From: Streptomyces regalis
GTDB taxonomy: Bacteria > Actinomycetota > Actinomycetes > Streptomycetales > Streptomycetaceae
Reading direction: 5' to 3'
Assembly (NCBI RefSeq): GCF_001509475.1
Contig: NZ_LLZG01000391.1
Coordinates: forward strand, 5,350 to 69,349
Length of the DNA stretch: 64,000 nt
Shown here: positions 56,093 to 64,000 of the stretch, piece after piece
Position numbering within the stretch: the stretch's first letter is position 1
Layout of the letters: every line of letters starts with the position of its first letter
Notes under the pieces: model-generated
Seen by the model: the letters and a program-made list of their open reading frames with translations, nothing else
The model's database searches: none
What the model was told of the DNA's origin: nothing
Position numbers and translations under genes: made by a program

Positions 56093-56662
56093 TCAGTGCA
56101 CGCCTGCCGCGTCGAGCAGGGTGGTCACTGTGGGCGTGATGAGCCCGGTCAGGCTGTCGGCGCCGATTCCCGCGCGGGCGCTGGCGCCGTCGAAGACCAT
56201 GCTGAGCTGCCGGGCCAGCAGACCGGGATCGTCCGCCCCGCCCTGTTCGGCCTCGGTGCGGAAGAAGGTGGTCAGGTTCTCCTTGACCTGGCGGGCGACT
56301 TGACTCGCGGGGTGACTCTGGTCCTTGAGTTCGATCTGTACGGCCAGGTACCGGCAGCCGCGGAACTCGGGGGCGCCGGCCTGTGATTCCACCTGCTCGA
56401 AGACGTGCAGGATCCGCTCGCGGGGTGAGCGGCCGTCGTCCGCCGCGGGCAGGAGAGTTGCCACGTAGGCGGAGGCGCGCTCCTTCAGGCTTGCTGCCAG
56501 GAGTTCGTCCTTGCTCGCGAACAGCTGGTACATGGAGCGCTTCGACACTCCCGCCGCCTTGCACAGGGCCTCGACGCCGATGTTGACGCCGTCTCGGTAG
56601 GTGAGGGTGGCCGCTGCCTCCAGCAGCCGCTCCCTGGAGCTCAGTTTCACTTCGGTGGTCAT
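56093..56662 (-). CDS. TetR-family regulator (paralogue 1 of a duplicated pair)
   Basis: The 189-residue protein has the HTH LLEAAATLTYRDGVNIGVEA, LCKAAGVSKRSMYQLFASKD (about 13-52) and a helical sensor domain containing FRGCRYLAVQIELKDQSHPA. It is about 85% identical by eye to the protein at 59404-59973. A single palindrome AAACCGATCGGTTT lies 32 bases upstream of its ATG, so it is likely in the same regulon or autoregulated. It converges with the TetR gene at 55543. Confidence 0.88.
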   Translation of the reverse strand: MTTEVKLSSRERLLEAAATLTYRDGVNIGVEALCKAAGVSKRSMYQLFASKDELLAASLKERASAYVATLLPAADDGRSPRERILHVFEQVESQAGAPEFRGCRYLAVQIELKDQSHPASQVARQVKENLTTFFRTEAEQGGADDPGLLARQLSMVFDGASARAGIGADSLTGLITPTVTTLLDAAGVH

Positions 56663-56693
56663 ACCGCGAGGTTAACTCGAAGTGGAGAAAATT

Positions 56694-56710
56694 AAAACCG
56701 ATCGGTTTCC
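56694..56710. promoter_or_regulatory. Palindromic operator upstream of TetR paralogue 1
   Basis: AAAACCGATCGGTTTCC holds the perfect palindrome AAACCGATCGGTTT at 56695-56708, between the TetR start (56662) and the end of the membrane-protein gene (56744). The TGG base triplet flanking the site in the other promoters is kept, but no TTGC -35 box is present here. Confidence 0.8.
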
Positions 56711-56743
56711 AGGGGGGTCGGGCAGAGGCTCGGCCTGCCGCTG

Positions 56744-58042
56744 CTACGCCGGGACGGCGGTCTTCTCAGGCGTCGTTTCCGCCGGGATGCGGTGCAGCCC
56801 CCTGCGGTCGTACCAGCCGAGTACGCCGAAACCGAACAGTGCTGCCGCCACGAGGCCGGCCGCCATCATGACCCAGCCCCGCGTCAGGCCCGCGTCGCCC
56901 TGGGCGTCGTAGTAGAGGATCGAGCGGATTCCGCCGGTGATCTGCCGCAGCGGCTCGAACTCCGCGAGGAAGCGGTAGAAGCCGGGCAGCGCGTCGAGTG
57001 GGGTGGTGGCGCCGGCCGTGGGTACCGCCATCCCGATGAAGACCAGCGTGACCACCAGCATGCCGGGTGTGCCGAAGACCGCGAGGAGGGTGAGCGCGCC
57101 GATTCCGGTGACGGCGATGGCACACACCGAGTACAGCCACAGCAGCGGCAGGTGGGGGGCGTCCATGCCCATGATGCCGACCGCGCCGGCCAGGACCAGG
57201 GTGCCCATCAGCAGGGACAGGCCAGCCATGAGGGTGCTGCTGATGGCGAGGGTCTGGACCCGGCTCGCCCGGATCAGTGGGCGGTGCAGGCGCAGCGGGC
57301 CCATGTCGTTGTGGGTGTAGCCGAGGGCGTGGTCGACCTGGCCGCTGATGACGTTGGCGGAGAGCATGCCGACGACCACGAGGGTGAGCGCGTAGTAGAA
57401 CGCCGTCAGACCCAGGCCGCTGTGTGAGTCGAGCGGATGGCCGTCCTTCACCGTGACGGCGGCCGGGTCGGCGAGCAGGATGCGGGCCGCGGCGGGCAGC
57501 TTCGTCTGCTGGGCGCCGGTCTGCGCGGTCAGCTGCCTGCCGAGCTGGAGTGAGGCGTTCTCGGCCGCGGTCGTCGTCGCCGTCCGGGCCAGGCTGGAGC
57601 CGATGCTGCCGGCGGACTGGTTGGTGAGCACTGTCAGCGTTGGGCGGGCCGGGGTCCCGGCGGGTGCGGTGCCGGTCAGTGCGGTGGTGGCCGAGGTGAA
57701 GTCGGCGGGCACGACGAGCGCGCCGAACAGTTTGCCCTTGCCGAGCTCCTCCTTCATCTCCTTCTGGTTCATCACCTTCCAGTCGATCTTGTCCCCGCCA
57801 GCGGTGGACTTCTTGATCGACTCGGTGATCCGAGCCCCGAGGTTGACCTGCTTGCCGCCGACGGCGGCTCCCTTGTCGGCGTTGACCAGGCCGACCGGCA
57901 GTTCCTTCATGTGGCCGGCCGGGTCGATGTTGGCGCCGACGTAGAACACGGTGAACAGCAGCGCGAGGGCGCCCGTGATGACGCCGTTGGCGATCCACAG
58001 AGGCTTGGCGCGCAGGACGCGGAAGGGGTGGATGCCATTCAT
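56744..58042 (-). CDS. ABC-2/YhgE-like multi-pass membrane protein
   Basis: The 432-residue protein has one N-terminal membrane segment (ANGVITGALALLFTVFYVGA), an extracytoplasmic domain of about 190 residues (LPVGLVNADKGAAVGGKQVN, FGALVVPADFTSATTAL), and five to six C-terminal segments (FYYALTLVVVGMLSANVISG; LTLLAVFGTPGMLVVTLVFI). This is the topology of YhgE/Pip and ABC-2 type permeases (SNG1-like). The ATG at 58042 overlaps the stop of the upstream Fe-S protein (ATGA), so they form one translational unit. A truncated copy lies at 60025-60420. Export of a toxic or lipid compound is plausible. Confidence 0.85.
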   Translation of the reverse strand: MNGIHPFRVLRAKPLWIANGVITGALALLFTVFYVGANIDPAGHMKELPVGLVNADKGAAVGGKQVNLGARITESIKKSTAGGDKIDWKVMNQKEMKEELGKGKLFGALVVPADFTSATTALTGTAPAGTPARPTLTVLTNQSAGSIGSSLARTATTTAAENASLQLGRQLTAQTGAQQTKLPAAARILLADPAAVTVKDGHPLDSHSGLGLTAFYYALTLVVVGMLSANVISGQVDHALGYTHNDMGPLRLHRPLIRASRVQTLAISSTLMAGLSLLMGTLVLAGAVGIMGMDAPHLPLLWLYSVCAIAVTGIGALTLLAVFGTPGMLVVTLVFIGMAVPTAGATTPLDALPGFYRFLAEFEPLRQITGGIRSILYYDAQGDAGLTRGWVMMAAGLVAAALFGFGVLGWYDRRGLHRIPAETTPEKTAVPA

Positions 58043-59166
58043 GACGTGCGTGTCTCTCGGTCGGTGGACGCGGAGCGTTTCGCCGGGGGCTGCCAGCCGC
58101 CGGTGACTTCCTTGACGGGCTTGTGCGGGAAGCGGCGTTGGGCGTACTCCTGCGCGTGCGAGCCCGGCAGGACGTACAGGGTTTCCTTCTTGTCCTGGAG
58201 TGGTCGCAGCACGGTGTCCATGAACGTCTTGCGGTCGTCCAGGTAGGGGCCCAGGACGTCCTCGCCGGCGGGGCAGACGGCAAGGCAGTAGCCGGACTTG
58301 TAGCCGGGGGGTGAGGACAGGCTCTGCCACATGGAGGCGCTCTCGGAGTCGGTGACCCGGGAGCGGTAGTCGGCGGCGTCCTCGCTGTCGGCCACGGTCT
58401 GTGCCCAGTCGGTGAACCCGCTCATGAACTCGCGGTAGTTGTGCGTGGTGCAGGCCAGTGCGTCGAAGGCGCCGTCCTTGGCGATGGCGCCGACCGGGCA
58501 GGCAGCGACGCACAACTTGCAGTCGATGCAGGGGTTGTAGTCCAGCGCTTGGCCGTACTCGCTCACCTCCGCGTCCACCAGGACGGTGACCAGCAGGACG
58601 AAGCTGCCGAACTTCGGGTGGATGACGTTGCGGTGCAGGCCCATCACGCCGAGCCCCGCGGCCACCGCGACCGTCTTGTGCGCCACCACCCAGATCCGCT
58701 CCCTGGGGAAGCGGTCCATCTCCTGCGGGAAGCCGACGGAGGGATTGAGCGCGCGGTAACCGGCGTCCTGGAGTGCCCGGGTGACCGTGCGGGCGGCGTG
58801 GTTGGCCTGTTCGTCGGTCTGGTGGAACTCCTGGTTGGCCACGCTGCGGGCCGGGGAGCGGCAGTTGTCGCGGTTCATCCGGACCGCCATCGCGATCAGG
58901 GTGCGGGTGCCGGGCAGCGCGGCCTGCGCGTGCTCGCGCTCACCGGCCAGATCGGGGTGGTCCAGGCTGACCGCGGCGGCGTCGTCCGCACCGGCCGCCA
59001 GGCAGAGCTCGCGCAGCCATTCCGCGTCGATCACCAGCGGCGGGCTCGCCGCGCCACCGGCCTCGCGCCGGGCAAGTACGGCCTGCACCGACGGGTGGGC
59101 GGCCAGCTTCGCCGGAAGCCTCGGTTCCGCCAGCTGCCCCTCGGTGTCGTGCGCGGTGGTCGTCAT
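58039..59166 (-). CDS. [4Fe-4S] reductase-like protein (epoxyqueuosine reductase/reductive dehalogenase type)
   Basis: The 375-residue protein has a ferredoxin-type motif CIDCKLCVAACPVG (about 213-226) and a second cysteine set CLAVCPAG near 294-301, with GVMGLHRNVIHPKFGSFVLL before them. This resembles the 4Fe-4S double-cluster region of QueG and reductive dehalogenases, but the cobalamin-binding part typical of QueG is not obvious. The first gene of the unit with the membrane protein, it has a TTGCGC-17-TACGGT promoter on the minus strand whose spacer is the palindrome (59237-59250). Its substrate is unknown; an oxidoreductase role coupled to export is inferred. Confidence 0.82.
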   Translation of the reverse strand: MTTTAHDTEGQLAEPRLPAKLAAHPSVQAVLARREAGGAASPPLVIDAEWLRELCLAAGADDAAAVSLDHPDLAGEREHAQAALPGTRTLIAMAVRMNRDNCRSPARSVANQEFHQTDEQANHAARTVTRALQDAGYRALNPSVGFPQEMDRFPRERIWVVAHKTVAVAAGLGVMGLHRNVIHPKFGSFVLLVTVLVDAEVSEYGQALDYNPCIDCKLCVAACPVGAIAKDGAFDALACTTHNYREFMSGFTDWAQTVADSEDAADYRSRVTDSESASMWQSLSSPPGYKSGYCLAVCPAGEDVLGPYLDDRKTFMDTVLRPLQDKKETLYVLPGSHAQEYAQRRFPHKPVKEVTGGWQPPAKRSASTDRETRTS

Positions 59167-59212
59167 CCGGCGCTCCTCGTGAGTCTCGTCGCGAGACCCG
59201 CCCCCACGGCGG

Positions 59213-59260
59213 GAAACCGATCAGTTTCACCACCGTAAACCGATCGGTTTCCAGGCGCAA
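59213..59260. promoter_or_regulatory. Operator pair and promoter of the Fe-S/membrane-protein unit
   Basis: Palindromes GAAACCGATCAGTTTC (59213-59228) and AAACCGATCGGTTT (59237-59250) lie upstream of the gene starting at 59166 (minus strand). TTGCGC (59255-59260) and TACGGT (59232-59237) on the minus strand are separated by 17 bases occupied by the second palindrome, the same layout as at 55471-55519. Confidence 0.85.
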
Positions 59261-59403
59261 GCCCAAGGGTGGCCCCCTTGCCTCTCGACAGGGGTCGGCT
59301 GGGCGAGGTTCCGGAGGATCGCGCACCGGCCGGGTGTCGCCGGAGGCCGGCGGCACCTTCGGCGGGCGTATCGATCGCAGAGAGCGCTCATACGCGCGAT
59401 ACG

Positions 59404-59973
59404 TCAGCGCACGTCCGCCGCATCGAGCAGGGTGGTCACCGTGGGAGCGATAAGCCCTGTCGGCGTGTCGGCCCTGATTCCCGCGCGGGCGCTGGCGCCG
59501 TCGAAGACCAGGATCAGCTGCCGGGCCAGCAGGTCCGGGTCGCTCGCCCCGCCCTGCTCGGCCTCGGCACGGAAGAAGGCGGTCAGGTTCTCCTTGACCC
59601 GGTGGGCCACCCGGCTCGCGGGGTGACTCTGATCCTTGAGCTCGATCTGCACGGCCAGGTACCGGCAGCCCTGGAAGTCGGGTGCACCCGCCTGCGATTC
59701 CGCCTGCTCGAAGACGTGCAGGATCCGTTCGCGGGGTGGACGGTTGTCGTCCGCTGTGGGCAGGAGCGTCGCCACATAGGAGGCGGCCCGCTCCTCCAGG
59801 CTCGCCGCCAGCAGCTCGCCTTTGCTCTCGAACAGCTGGTACATGGAGCGCTTCGACACCCCCGCCGCCTTGCACAGTGCGTCGACGCCGATGTTGACGC
59901 CGTCTCGGTAGGTGAGCGTGGCCGCCGCCTCCAGCAGCCGCTCTCGTGAGTTTGACTTCGCCTCGGTGGTCAT
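59404..59973 (-). CDS. TetR-family regulator (paralogue 2 of a duplicated pair)
   Basis: The 189-residue protein is a near copy of the TetR protein at 56093 (same length, HTH LLEAAATLTYRDGVNIGVDA and LCKAAGVSKRSMYQLFESKG, same core FQGCRYLAVQIELKDQSHPA). Differences are scattered, mostly conservative. It also has the palindrome AAACCGATCGGTTT upstream (60006-60019) and the same GGTTAACTCG just before the start. Both copies may bind the same operators as homo- or heterodimers. Confidence 0.88.
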   Translation of the reverse strand: MTTEAKSNSRERLLEAAATLTYRDGVNIGVDALCKAAGVSKRSMYQLFESKGELLAASLEERAASYVATLLPTADDNRPPRERILHVFEQAESQAGAPDFQGCRYLAVQIELKDQSHPASRVAHRVKENLTAFFRAEAEQGGASDPDLLARQLILVFDGASARAGIRADTPTGLIAPTVTTLLDAADVR

Positions 59974-60005
59974 ATTGCGAGGTTAACTCGATTCCGGCCC
60001 ATTGA

Positions 60006-60019
60006 AAACCGATCGGTTT
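60006..60019. promoter_or_regulatory. Palindromic operator upstream of TetR paralogue 2
   Basis: Perfect AAACCGATCGGTTT, 32 bases before the ATG at 59973, at the same distance as in paralogue 1. Thus the duplication included the operator. Confidence 0.8.
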
Positions 60020-60024
60020 ACGAC

Positions 60025-60420
60025 CGTTGGGGGCGGCGGTCTTCTCGGGCTTCGTCACCGTGGGGACGCGGCGCAGCCCCTGGGGGTCGTACCGGCGCGT
60101 CACCCGAAGCCGAAGAGCGCGGCCGCAATGAGGCGACAGCCATCATCATCCAGCACCGGGTCAGGGCCGCGCCGCCTCGGGCGTCGCAGGAGAGGATCGA
60201 GCGGATACCGCTGGTGATCTGTCGCAGCGACTCGAACTCCGCGAGGAAGCGGTAGAAGCCGGGCGACGCCTTGATGGGAGTGCCGACCGGACGTCGGCAC
60301 CGCCATCGCGGTCTCCAGGATCGGTGCGCCTACCCTCCTTGGCGTGTTCGGCGCGCCCGGCATCGCTCGCCTGCCGCTGCTGTGACTGCACTCGGTGCCC
60401 CCCCATGGCCGGCGTGCCCA
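60025..60420 (-). pseudogene. Decayed copy of the 3' end of the ABC-2/YhgE-like membrane-protein gene
   Basis: Downstream bases on the plus strand repeat those of 56745-57170 with many changes: GGCGGTCTTCTCGGG, CGGCGCAGCCCC, TCGAGCGGAT and GAACTCCGCGAGGAAGCGGT occur in both in the same order. All frames are broken and the N-terminal two thirds are missing. With the adjacent TetR copy it shows that a TetR-plus-permease block was duplicated and one permease decayed. A half operator GATCGGTTTAC follows at about 60467. Confidence 0.75.
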
Positions 60421-60608
60421 TCGGCCTTACAAATTCAGCCCACATCGTGGGTGCCCTCTACCGGCGATGATCGGTTTACTGAAGACGGAACGCGCGGGTA
60501 GAGGTGGGCACCATCCCGGAGATGCCCCTGTCTTCCTGCGCTGGCTTGTGCCTTGAGAGCACCAATCAGCGCAGGGCATCTGTCACCACGTCCACGGTGG
60601 ATTCGGGC

Positions 60609-62103
60609 TCAGTGGGCGATCACGGGCTCGCCCTCCGAGGGCTCCAGAGCCCGATTCGGCATCAGGAACGCCGCGAGCACCGCACCGACCACGAAGATCC
60701 CGGCGCCCCACGCCAGGGTGGCCGTGTAGCCCTCGACCCCGGCCTGGGCCACGGTCAGCGCGCCGGGCTTGTGCGAGGACAGGTAGTCGGTCGCGGCCGA
60801 CGAGGCAACGGTGGTCAGCAGCGCCGTACTGATCGAGCCGCCCACCTGCTGGCTGGTGCAGCGCCGAGGCGACGCCCGCGTCCTCGTGGTGCACGCCTGC
60901 GGTCGCCCCCTGGAACGCGGTGGTCATCACCGCACCGATGCCGAGACCCAGCAGGATCATGCCGGGCATGATGTCGGCGACGTAGCCGCTGTCCAGCCCA
61001 AGCCGGGCCAGCAAGGCCATGCCGGACGCGGAGACCAGGAAGCCGGCGCTGACCACGACCTTCGGGCCAACCTTGGGCAGCAGCAGCGAAGGCACCGTGG
61101 TCGACGAGGCGACGATGCCCCCGACCATCGGCAGGAAGGACAGACCGGCCTCGATCGGCGAGTAGCCGATGCTGGCCTCCAGGTAGTAGGTCAGGAACAG
61201 GAAGATCGAGAACATCCCCATGCCCAGGACGAACACGGCCAGGAACGAACCACCCCGGGTCCGGTCCAGCACGACGCGCAGCGGCAGCAGCGGATGCGCG
61301 ACCCTGAGCTCCAGCCAGGCGAACACCGCGAGCAGCACGACGCCGCTGATCATGGAGCCGAGGGCGACCGGGTCGGTCCAGCTGGTGGACTCGACATGCG
61401 CGAACCCGTAGACGATGGCGAACAGCGCGGCGCTCACCACGACGGTGCCAGGAATGTCGATCTTGGGTCGCTCGGTCACCGCAGGCTTGGCCAGCAACAG
61501 CAACGCACCGGCCAGCGCGACGCCCGCGAAAATGACGTTCACGTACATCACCCAGCGCCACGACGCCCATTCGGTGAGCATGCCGCCGAGCAGCAGTCCC
61601 ACCGCGGCACCCGCACCGGACAACGCACTGAAGATACCGAAGGCCTTCGCCCTCTCGGACCGCTCAGTGAAGGTCACGCTGAGCAGCGAGAGCGCCGCGG
61701 GCGCGAGCAGCGCGGCGAAGACGCCCTGGGCCACACGCGCACCGACGAGGATCTCGAAGCTGCCGGCCGCGCCGCCGACGACGGATGCGACCGCGAAACC
61801 GATCAGGCCGGTCACGAAGGTCGTACGGCGGCCGAACAGGTCACCGAGCCGGCCACCGAGCAGCAGCAGGCTGCCGAACGCCAAGGCGTAGCCCGTGATG
61901 ACCCACTGCCGGCTGCCGTCACTGAAACCGAGGTCGTGTTGCGCTTCGGGCAGCGCGATGTTCACGACGGTCGCGTCGAGCGTGACCATGAGCTGCGCCA
62001 CGCCCAGCACGACGAGCACCCACCAGCGCACGCCATGTGAGCCGCGGCGGCCCGAATCTGTCTTCCCGGAGGCGGGCGCCCCACGGTCCAAGGTGGTACT
62101 CAC
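60609..62103 (-). pseudogene. DHA2-type MFS drug exporter, frameshifted near the 3' end
   Basis: GTG at 62103 opens a 14-segment EmrB/QacA-like exporter: VTLDATVVNIALPEAQHDLG (motif D1), GGRLGDLFGRRTTFVTG (motif A), GARVAQGVFAALLAPAALSL and ALSGAGAAVGLLLGGMLTEW (motif C). At about 60857 the frame is lost: ASAL is followed by garbage, while the true continuation VGGSISTALLTTVASSAATD and FVVGAVLAAFLMPNRALEPS lies in another frame to the stop at 60609. Comparison with the usual SALNNTSQQVGGS suggests five bases are missing. The last two membrane segments are lost, so function is doubtful unless the sequence is in error. Confidence 0.85.
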
Positions 62104-62142
62104 TATTCCCCTTAGTTGCTGGTCATAGGCCGACTATCGGTC

Positions 62143-62193
62143 GGAAACCGATCTGTTTCCACTTAGGAAAACAGATCGGTTTCCACGATGCAA
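62143..62193. promoter_or_regulatory. Operator pair upstream of the MFS gene, inverted arrangement
   Basis: AAACCGATCTGTTT (62145-62158) and AAACAGATCGGTTT (62169-62182) are 24 bases apart and are inverse copies of each other, sitting 40 bases above the MFS start. TTGCAT on the minus strand at 62188-62193 is in the -35 place, with the second site in the spacer as in the other promoters. It coincides with the ATG of a frame starting at 62188, which argues against that start. Confidence 0.85.
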
Positions 62194-62254
62194 GTGGACA
62201 ACTCGCTTCCGACCCTGGAGCGGCCCGTCAAGGTCGAAGCCCGCACAGGCCGGC

Positions 62255-62375
62255 AGCGCCGCCTCGACACGCGACTGCTTGCTCGACACCGCGGCACGGC
62301 TGTTCTGCCGGAGGAGCGCCCATGTCGGCGTCGACACCTTGCGCCGCACCGCCAAGACCGCGGGACGCCCGGGTG
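62255..62375 (+). pseudogene. TetR-family HTH fragment
   Basis: The frame reading LLDTAARLFCRRSAHVGVDT and LRRTAKTAG matches the start of a TetR HTH, but the recognition helix is gone and the frame passes into another gene's remnant. It sits beside an operator pair, where an autoregulated TetR gene is expected, so this may be what is left of one. Confidence 0.5.
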
Positions 62376-62457
62376 TACTTGGTCGGGGAGTCGGCGGTCT
62401 ACGACGACACTCTGGACGCGCTCGGCTCGCTGCGGCGACCGCCGCCGTGGCGGCCAC

Positions 62458-63741
<1,284 letters not shown>

Positions 63742-63761
63742 AGCTGGGGACCCCGCCGGGC

Positions 63762-63809
63762 TTGCGCTTGGAAACCGATCGGTTTACCTTAGTGGAAACC
63801 CATCGGTTT
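63762..63809. promoter_or_regulatory. Operator pair and promoter of the last SDR gene
   Basis: AAACCGATCGGTTT (63772-63785) and AAACCCATCGGTTT (63796-63809) lie 24 bases apart upstream of the gene at 63830. TTGCGC (63762-63767) and TACCTT (63785-63790) on the plus strand are 17 bases apart, with the first palindrome between them, repeating the layout at 55.5 and 59.2 kb. Confidence 0.85.
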
Positions 63810-63829
63810 CTCATTCTGTGGAGAGAGTC

Positions 63830-64000
63830 ATGACCGCTTTGAAGGGCGCCAACGTCTTCGTCACCGGTGGCAGCCGGGGCATCGGCAAGGCGCTGGTGGA
63901 GGAGCTGTACGCACGCGGTGCCGGCAAGGTCTACGCCACGGCCCGCGACCCGCGCAGCGTGACGCACCCCGATGCGGTCCCGGTGGCGCTGGAGGTCACC
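63830..64000 (+). CDS. Short-chain dehydrogenase/reductase (partial, 5' end only)
   Basis: ATG at 63830, with GGAGAGAG upstream, begins MTALKGANVFVTGGSRGIGK, the SDR cofactor motif (TGGSRGIG), followed by ALVEELYARGAGKVYATARD. The gene continues past the window. It is under the operator pair just upstream and is the second SDR of the putative regulon. Confidence 0.88.
   Translation, partial: MTALKGANVFVTGGSRGIGKALVEELYARGAGKVYATARDPRSVTHPDAVPVALEVT

Overview
The window is about 72% GC, with strong third-position G/C bias, GTG and TTG starts and 4-bp ATGA/GTGA gene overlaps. It carries a WhiB-like protein, an SsgA-like sporulation protein, a two-domain small laccase and a complete pca operon. 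Together these indicate a Streptomyces chromosome. Gene content and order from about 10.5 to 38.6 kb resemble, from memory, the S. coelicolor region around SCO6697-SCO6722 (pca operon, pcaV, ligase/primase pair, laccase, Wbl, UvrA-like/ABC-F, ssgD). This was not checked by alignment.

Layout. 0-10.3 kb: partial class III CoA-transferase, a saccharopine-reductase-like protein, a BrkB-type membrane protein, a broken DUF389 gene, a GH15 gene with two single-base insertions, endonuclease V with an unusual C-terminal extension, YciI, and a secreted beta-propeller protein. 10.5-18.7 kb: SsgA-like protein, ABC-F ATPase with a promoter and long leader, the surviving tail of a UvrA-like gene, DDAH, an acyl-ACP desaturase behind three tandem palindromes, a repeat-rich gene-poor stretch, WhiB-like, VOC and LacI proteins. 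18.9-26.6 kb: a broken alpha/beta hydrolase, an ornithine-cyclodeaminase-like protein, a small laccase, and two coupled secreted proteins (ThuA plus PQQ-type beta-propeller; cupredoxin plus three Ig-like repeats plus DUF1080). 26.7-31.4 kb: NHEJ-type primase and ATP-dependent DNA ligase (divergent), a zinc alcohol dehydrogenase and a DUF3048 lipoprotein. 31.5-38.6 kb: MarR repressor PcaV and the operon pcaI-J-F-H-G-B-L for protocatechuate catabolism through beta-ketoadipate. 38.7-53.3 kb: SDR, a LuxR-type large ATPase without its HTH, broken MFS and anmK genes, a DUF2510 protein, TetR/PAP2/DMT genes with striking tandem operators, phospholipase C, an MHS transporter, SDR and aldo/keto reductase fragments, and a PIG-L deacetylase.

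53.6-64.0 kb is the most interesting part. Ten copies of a palindrome close to AAACCGATCGGTTT lie in six intergenic spots. They sit beside three TetR-family genes and genes for two SDR oxidoreductases, an NmrA-type protein, an ABC-2-like membrane protein coupled to a [4Fe-4S] reductase-like protein, an MFS efflux pump and a DUF6114-type membrane protein. In several places the palindrome fills the spacer of a TTGC...TA(C) promoter, so the block looks like one local TetR-controlled redox/efflux regulon. Part of it is duplicated (TetR plus permease) and the copy is decaying, and the MFS gene is frameshifted.

The window is unusually rich in gene remnants: at least ten pseudogenes or fragments, several with single-base frameshifts. 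Either this strain is losing accessory genes here or the assembly holds some indel errors; the GH15 gene and anmK are the best places to tell these apart.
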